This document shows, in pieces, positions 59,214 to 64,000 of a stretch of DNA of 64,000 bases. The position numbers were made by a program, and so were the translations under genes. The DNA is taken from the NCBI RefSeq assembly GCF_036967215.1, contig NZ_CP146016.1, positions 710,501 through 774,500 of the forward strand, in the 5' to 3' direction. Source of the stretch: Sulfolobus tengchongensis (GTDB taxonomy: Archaea; Thermoproteota; Thermoprotei_A; Sulfolobales; Sulfolobaceae). How positions within the stretch are numbered: the first letter of the stretch is position 1; the number at the start of each line of letters is the position of its first letter. Below the pieces are notes generated by a model. That model was not told the DNA's origin. It saw only the letters and a list, made by a program, of their open reading frames with translations, and ran no database searches.

Positions 59214-59545
59214 ACTTAAACACAGCTTTGAAAAAATATAAGATTTTCGGGTTTCTATGTACGATAAATTCATGAAAAAGAATTTTAAAATCAAAAAATG
59301 ATATAGCTGATAATACTTCATGATACATCTGGAAACTATCGTAATTTATAACGTATCTAAACTACGTTAATTTCGAAAGATTTCTAAAAAGCAACTTTAG
59401 GAATTCTTAACATCTTTCTTTGCAATGATGCCTCTATTAAACTACAATATTAAATTATTTAACTAGAATTAATTAGATATATTATATTATAATGCTAAAC
59501 ATTAACGAAAGATTTATATGGTTTAGGAAGTGTAGTATATCTGCA

Positions 59546-60547
59546 ATGTCAAGGGTAAAGTTAACTTTAGCGTGTTACATATACGATAGAACATTACCAC
59601 TATTATTAGGTAAGGTACAACCAGAAGGTATAGAGTTAAATTATTTACCATTGTGGGTGCAAGAGACCTTTTCGAGAATGATAAAAAATAGAGAATTTGA
59701 GATTTCTGAAATGTCATTTGGAGGGTACTTGGAATCGCTAAATTCGCCTAATCCTCCCTTTGTTGCCATTCCAGTATTTCCTTCTAAAATGTTTAGACAT
59801 AGGTCAATATATATTAATAAGAATAGTGGTATTAATGATCCTAAGGATCTAAGGGGAAAAAGGGTTGGCGTACCTGAATGGAGACAAACTGCTGCAATTT
59901 GGATTAAGGGTATTCTAAATGAGTATTATGGAGTTCCGTATGATTCAGTAACCTATTATGTTGGCCCATTGGAAAATAAGGAAGTATCTAGGAGAATGGC
60001 AGAGACAGATATGTTGAAAGTAAAACAAGGAATAAAGATCGAAAGATTACCACAAGGTAAAACTTTATCAGAAATGTTAGATAAGGGGGAGATAGATGCA
60101 GTATACAGTGCGCAGGCACCTTCTAGTTTTCTCAGGGGGTCTAACGTTAAGAGACTATTTGAAAACTATAGGGAAACTGAGATAGAATTTTATAGAAAGA
60201 CTGAAATATATCCAATTATGCACATAATTGTGATAAGAAGGGATATTTATGAAAAATATCCCTGGGTAGCCTACAACTTGTATAAGGCATTCGAAGAGGC
60301 TAAGAATATTGCGTTTAATGAAATATATAACGTATCGCAGTTTGGTGTCGCATATATGTTTGCCCCATGGATACAGAACGATTTTGAAATCATGAGAAGT
60401 ATCTCCGGTGATGACTTTTGGCCATACGGGGTATCTAAGAATTATAAGACTATAGAAACATTTATAAGATATTCTTATGAGCAAGGGATAATAGATAAAA
60501 TGTATAATCCTAGGGAAATTTTCGCAAAGGAAACTCAAGATACATGA
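59546..60547 (+). CDS. 4,5-dihydroxyphthalate decarboxylase-like / binding-protein-fold enzyme
   Basis: I choose ATG 59546 (MSRVKLTLACYIYDRT), since the 18 codons before it look non-conserved. The 333-residue product has no signal peptide. It shows the two-lobed binding-protein fold of the dihydroxyphthalate decarboxylase (Pht5) group: PEGIELNYLPL, FEISEMSFGGYL, RHRSIYINKNSGI, LRGKRVGVPEWRQTAAIWIKG and GEIDAVYSAQAP. Members decarboxylate 4,5-dihydroxyphthalate to protocatechuate or act as cytoplasmic ligand binders. Context with dioxygenases favours an aromatic decarboxylase. Confidence 0.75.
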   Translation: MSRVKLTLACYIYDRTLPLLLGKVQPEGIELNYLPLWVQETFSRMIKNREFEISEMSFGGYLESLNSPNPPFVAIPVFPSKMFRHRSIYINKNSGINDPKDLRGKRVGVPEWRQTAAIWIKGILNEYYGVPYDSVTYYVGPLENKEVSRRMAETDMLKVKQGIKIERLPQGKTLSEMLDKGEIDAVYSAQAPSSFLRGSNVKRLFENYRETEIEFYRKTEIYPIMHIIVIRRDIYEKYPWVAYNLYKAFEEAKNIAFNEIYNVSQFGVAYMFAPWIQNDFEIMRSISGDDFWPYGVSKNYKTIETFIRYSYEQGIIDKMYNPREIFAKETQDT

Positions 60548-60649
60548 CATTTTTAATCATAAGATTTTCTTTGTACTTTCTCTTTTTTGAGGGCATAGTT
60601 ACACTGTAATGAGCATTACAATTTTAACGTTAACTCTACAGATACTTAC

Positions 60650-60681
60650 TATAAGATTTATTACTGAACGCTCCACAAACT
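60650..60681 (-). repeat. Solo transposon-end-like sequence
   Basis: Read leftwards this is TAGTTTGTGGAGCGTTCAG followed by TAATAAATCTT. It shares its first 12 bases with the ISC1058-like IS end. The GCGTTCAGTAAT part recurs at 13825 and at 34315. No partner end is found, so it is a solo remnant. Confidence 0.45.
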
Positions 60682-60805
60682 ATTTACTTTTTTTGAGGAT
60701 TTTTTGTAAATTTACGTTGATCCTCTTTATTCTCCATGTATATAAAGAAAGGACGCTATAAAAAATTTTAAAAATAAAAGTTAACAAAAATAATGATAAG
60801 GAAAT

Positions 60806-62215
60806 TTATTTTTCCTCAGTCACATAATCCACTGCATTTATTCCTGCTATTCTACCGAATATTAAGGCCCTTAAAACTGATGTAGCGCCGGGATATCTAT
60901 GATAGTACAAGCCTACTATCTCTCCTGCAGCATATAATCCCAAAATTGGTTTCTCATTAGTATCTAACACTCTCGCATTAGTATCTGTAGCAAGCCCACC
61001 ATATGTAAACTGCACAGTAGCAGTAACTGGATACGCCATATATGGAGGTTCATCTATTTTTAAAGCCCAATTAGACTTAGGAGGATCTATTCCCTTAGTG
61101 TGTTTACCATCTAGAATATTTGGATTAAATTCACCGGGTTGTACAGAACTATTAAACTCTCTAATAGTTCGTAATAGATTCTCTTTATTTACTCCCCATT
61201 CTTTATTTAGCATCTCAGCCAATTCTTCTAAATTATTGGCGACTATAGGAGGTAGATCAGTCCAAACTAGAGACTTATAGTTAGGGATAGAATATACCTT
61301 ATTATCGAAAATTATAAAGGCCATATGATCTGGCTGTTCAAATACTTTTCTCGCAGCTACCTCAAAAGAGTCATGAATATCGCCCATTCCGCTTTCATCC
61401 ATAAATCTCTTACCATCTTTATTAACCATAATGCCAAAGAAATAGAGATCTACTCTCGGCCTATACGCTTTACTTCTAACATCTATCACTGCGCCGTGCC
61501 AATTACCAAAATCACCTGAAGTTTTAGCCCCTATCTCTAGGGCCATGTTTATACATTCTCCTTGATGTATAGGTGTTGCTGGATTATCCATAACTAAGTT
61601 CGTAGCTTCTCTCCCAATGTATCTTACTAACATTTCGTAGTTTCCCTCAAATCCACCACATGCTAATATTATCGCTTTAGCACCAATTCTATAACTCTTA
61701 CCCCTTTCATCTCTTACCCAGACTCCATTAACTCTGCCCTCTTCATCTAAAGATAACTTCCAGGCTGTAGTATTGAAGAGAATTTTTACACCATAACTTT
61801 CAGCATATTTCCTTAATGTGGAGATTATGGCCAGACCTCCACCAACTGGACCAATCCTAGGAAGACCGTGACCAGCCCATCTTCCAGTTCTATTTTCAAA
61901 TTGAACCCCTAATGATTTTAACCATTTTATAGTATCTACAGCATTATTAGCTATCACCTTCACATGATCCATATTTGCTTTTCCCTTAGAAAACTTTTTG
62001 AACGTTTCCTCAATGTTTGGATCAAAGTGCTCTTCATCAATGAACCTCATGTTCGCTGTCGTATATCTACTATTACCACCCCACATATCTTCACCCATTT
62101 TCTCAAGCATCAGTATACTTACTTTCTTGTTATTTAACCTTGCATATTCCATTGCAGTAACTGCTGCTGACATTCCAGCAGCTCCAGTACCTATTATCAC
62201 TATATCATAATACAT
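60806..62215 (-). CDS. FAD-dependent oxidoreductase, fumarate reductase/tricarballylate dehydrogenase type
   Basis: The 469-residue flavoprotein starts YDIVIIGTGAAGMSAAV (dinucleotide-binding GxGxxG at residues 9-14). It has the FAD-capping domain and ends with GLYAAGEIVGLYYHRYPGATSVLRALIFGRIAG, the FAD-closing motif, quoted here in part as GLYAAGEIVG and GRIAG. The family includes fumarate reductases, tricarballylate dehydrogenase and ketosteroid dehydrogenases, which remove or add hydrogens next to a carboxyl or keto group. In this island it may desaturate an alicyclic or reduced ring acid. It lies beside binding-protein paralogue 3, about 150 bp downstream and in the same direction. Confidence 0.83.
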   Translation of the reverse strand: MYYDIVIIGTGAAGMSAAVTAMEYARLNNKKVSILMLEKMGEDMWGGNSRYTTANMRFIDEEHFDPNIEETFKKFSKGKANMDHVKVIANNAVDTIKWLKSLGVQFENRTGRWAGHGLPRIGPVGGGLAIISTLRKYAESYGVKILFNTTAWKLSLDEEGRVNGVWVRDERGKSYRIGAKAIILACGGFEGNYEMLVRYIGREATNLVMDNPATPIHQGECINMALEIGAKTSGDFGNWHGAVIDVRSKAYRPRVDLYFFGIMVNKDGKRFMDESGMGDIHDSFEVAARKVFEQPDHMAFIIFDNKVYSIPNYKSLVWTDLPPIVANNLEELAEMLNKEWGVNKENLLRTIREFNSSVQPGEFNPNILDGKHTKGIDPPKSNWALKIDEPPYMAYPVTATVQFTYGGLATDTNARVLDTNEKPILGLYAAGEIVGLYYHRYPGATSVLRALIFGRIAGINAVDYVTEEK

Positions 62216-62363
62216 AAAAAATCATTTATAATTAGGTTTATAAAATTTTCGGTCGTATAGATTGATTTTTAAATAGATTAAAATTATAATACTAATTAGA
62301 ATACTTAAACTTGAAAGTATTAGAAGCCATTCAAGCGGTAAAAGGTTATATAAAAATAAGGGA

Positions 62364-63446
62364 TTAAAAGGAAATTCTGTTTTCCATTATTGCTAAAATT
62401 CCATCAATTAACCCCACAGTTGGACTTATATTACTTGTCATTTGAACAAACTGATTTGTATATATTGAAGATAATGGTACGTTAGTAAAGTTAGATGGTA
62501 ATACACCAGCATCAATCAATGCGCTTTCCGCAAGTTTAAGTGCGGTAGCGTTAATTAATGCCAAAGACGAATTTGTTGCATATACGACTGTATGTAAATA
62601 TTCTAGGGCCTCACTTTGAGTAAAATTCTCAAATTTTACCATAAATTGGATAGCAGAACTTGCATTAGAATAATAATCCTGCATTATTTTATACGTAGCT
62701 TCTATCACTTTTACGATTATATTAGGGTGTTGAGTTATGAAGCTATCCGTAGCTACTATATACTCTGCTGGCCAATCTTGGCTAACAACATAAATTTCTC
62801 TTAGCTGTCCACTTTGTATAAAATGTTGAACATCCCAGACGTTTACAATAGTTGCATCTACTTTTCCGGAAAGTAACGCAGCTATTTGAGCTTTAGGAGA
62901 ACCAACGTATACATGAGTATAATTATTTCCCCATCCTAACTTACCGGCCATTAGTTCTAAAGTTACAGTATCAAAACTTCCCGGGGCACTATTCGCAAAT
63001 GTTTTCCCTTCTAATTGAGATATATTATAAAATGATGAGTCATTTCTAACTAAAACTGCAGCAGTATATGGAGAATCATCCCATACAGCAACAATTTTTA
63101 TTGGAACACCTTCAGCTATAGCAGTAAGTATACTAAATGTGTTTACAAATCCTATTTGAGCCTTGCCCGTAGCTAGCGCATGAATAACTGACCCACCACC
63201 AGATGGAAACCCTACTATGGTAGCTTGAGGTAAATATTTTTGAAACAGTCCATTTTGGTATGCCCAATACAAGGGTATAGGATCTGATCCCGCAAGTGTT
63301 ATTGCAATAGTAAATTTCTGTGAGGAATTTGATGCGTTAGTATAGTAGTATCCTAGTCCTGCTCCTATTGCTACTATAATTACAATTACCGCTATGATTA
63401 CTGCTAGTGTCCTACTTATAGCTTTCCTCACCTTAGTCCTAATCAT
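62364..63446 (-). CDS. ABC transporter substrate-binding protein (NMT1/SsuA-like), paralogue 3
   Basis: The 360-residue protein has the N-terminal cassette KVRKAISRTLAVIIAV and the family blocks FPSGGGSVIHALATGKAQIG, NSAPGSFDTVTLELMAG and SPKAQIAALLSGKVDATIV. It diverges from the ABC ATPase gene at 63640 (193 bp between starts), so it is the paralogue most likely to feed that transporter. A permease gene is expected just beyond the window. Confidence 0.88.
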   Translation of the reverse strand: MIRTKVRKAISRTLAVIIAVIVIIVAIGAGLGYYYTNASNSSQKFTIAITLAGSDPIPLYWAYQNGLFQKYLPQATIVGFPSGGGSVIHALATGKAQIGFVNTFSILTAIAEGVPIKIVAVWDDSPYTAAVLVRNDSSFYNISQLEGKTFANSAPGSFDTVTLELMAGKLGWGNNYTHVYVGSPKAQIAALLSGKVDATIVNVWDVQHFIQSGQLREIYVVSQDWPAEYIVATDSFITQHPNIIVKVIEATYKIMQDYYSNASSAIQFMVKFENFTQSEALEYLHTVVYATNSSLALINATALKLAESALIDAGVLPSNFTNVPLSSIYTNQFVQMTSNISPTVGLIDGILAIMENRISF

Positions 63447-63500
63447 AACTAAACCACCTAAAAATAAGGAATAAATATAAACTAATAAATCTTTTGCAAA
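63447..63500 (-). promoter_or_regulatory. Shared upstream element of the binding-protein genes, copy 3
   Basis: On the minus strand, 54 bp from TTTGCAAAAG to GGTGGTTTAGTT before the start codon, matching copy 1 base for base as read by eye. The far flank (ATATTTG) matches copy 2 for three more bases. Confidence 0.85.
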
Positions 63501-63639
63501 TATACTACATTATAAATATGGAGTTACGTAAGAAAGATTGCTAAAATTATATTTTGATTTTTTATATGAAAATTGTTAGACAACAGACGAAATCCATGTT
63601 AAGTTAAGCTTTTTATTCTTATTTAACATAAGTAGAATA

Positions 63640-64000
63640 ATGAGTGGAGATAGTGAGGCTATAATTAGAATTAGAAACGTTCATAAATATTTTTCTAGTA
63701 CAAGTACTAAATTAGAAGTCCTTAGAAATGTTAATTTAGAGGTTAAAAGACGAAGCTTTTTAACATTTATAGGACCTAGTGGATGTGGAAAGTCAACGCT
63801 CCTATCAATAATTGGGGGTCTCACTAGACCTTCCGCTGGCGAAGTTTATATAGAGAATACCAAAGTTGAAGGACCTAGACCAGATAAGATTGCTATAGTT
63901 TTTCAAGATCCTGCACTATTACCATGGCGAACGGTAATGGGAAATGTGGAGTTTGGATTAGAAATTCGAGGTATACCTAAGAAGGAAAGAAAAGATATAG
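63640..64000 (+). CDS. ABC transporter ATP-binding protein (SsuB/TauB type), partial
   Basis: The gene starts at ATG 63640 and runs off the window after about 120 codons. It has Walker A (GPSGCGKST, residues 45-53) and a Q-loop (VFQDPALLPWRTV) of the nitrate/taurine/sulfonate group, with the PWRTV pattern typical of SsuB/TauB. It energises import of the ligand captured by the neighbouring binding proteins, on the cytoplasmic face of the membrane. Confidence 0.93.
   Translation, partial: MSGDSEAIIRIRNVHKYFSSTSTKLEVLRNVNLEVKRRSFLTFIGPSGCGKSTLLSIIGGLTRPSAGEVYIENTKVEGPRPDKIAIVFQDPALLPWRTVMGNVEFGLEIRGIPKKERKDI

Noticed and set aside
59214-59321. N-terminal extension of cupin D from the upstream ATG
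   Set aside because: The extra 36 codons are A+T-rich, unlike other cupins here, and an ATG beginning MPQKLVNEL gives a family-like start.

Overview
The window looks like a piece of a Sulfolobales genome (Saccharolobus/Sulfolobus, closest in style to S. islandicus or S. solfataricus). This rests on low G+C, 24-nt CRISPR repeats of the CTTTCAATTC and GTAAAAAC types, an ISC1058-like IS5-family element with 9-bp target duplications, short non-autonomous elements with the same ends, thermopsin-type proteases, a four-subunit pyruvate:ferredoxin oxidoreductase, and archaeal substrate-binding proteins with class III-like signal sequences. No rRNA or tRNA gene was seen.

Region 1 (1-25.2 kb) is a CRISPR island. 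It holds cas10d (type I-D large subunit, start of an operon leaving the window), a damaged unrecognised ORF, an ISC1058-like IS with a MITE beside it, csx1 (CARF-HEPN), cas6, and an array of 92 repeats (8151-13600). Then come a DUF3800-like gene, vapBC and the por operon. Two further arrays (27 and 24 repeats) are transcribed away from each other from nearly identical inverted 245-bp leaders. Between these leaders lie the ruins of the adaptation module: recognisable but multiply frameshifted csa1, cas1 and csa3, with no trace of cas2 or cas4 found. The three arrays hold 140 spacers. The two leader-paired arrays therefore have no working acquisition genes of their own in this window.

Region 2 (25.2-35 kb) holds a GH116 glycosidase, an IS200/IS605 tnpB-end remnant, a small membrane protein, a decayed thermopsin gene and a large intact thermopsin-like surface protein with tandem repeats.

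Region 3 (35-64 kb) looks like a catabolic and transport island for carboxylated or hydroxylated aromatic compounds. It contains a fumarylacetoacetate-hydrolase-family enzyme, a Bat-type regulator, a molybdenum hydroxylase (large subunit split by a second, identical IS copy; small subunit intact), a gentisate 1,2-dioxygenase-like protein, four further cupins, an ACMSD-type amidohydrolase, an alpha/beta hydrolase, an FAD dehydrogenase and a dihydroxyphthalate-decarboxylase-like protein. Transport is represented by three MFS carriers, an APC permease, three paralogous NMT1/SsuA-type binding proteins and an ABC ATPase. The three binding-protein genes share one almost identical 54-bp upstream element and N-terminal segment, as if a promoter-plus-signal cassette had been copied.

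The observations most worth pursuing are the decayed adaptation module between intact leaders, the repeat-variant switches in arrays 1 and 3, a spacer pair from two repeat families hitting what looks like the same protein-coding site, a repeat-like pair 36 bp apart in the csx1-cas6 gap, and the multi-cupin aromatic island with its shared promoter cassette.
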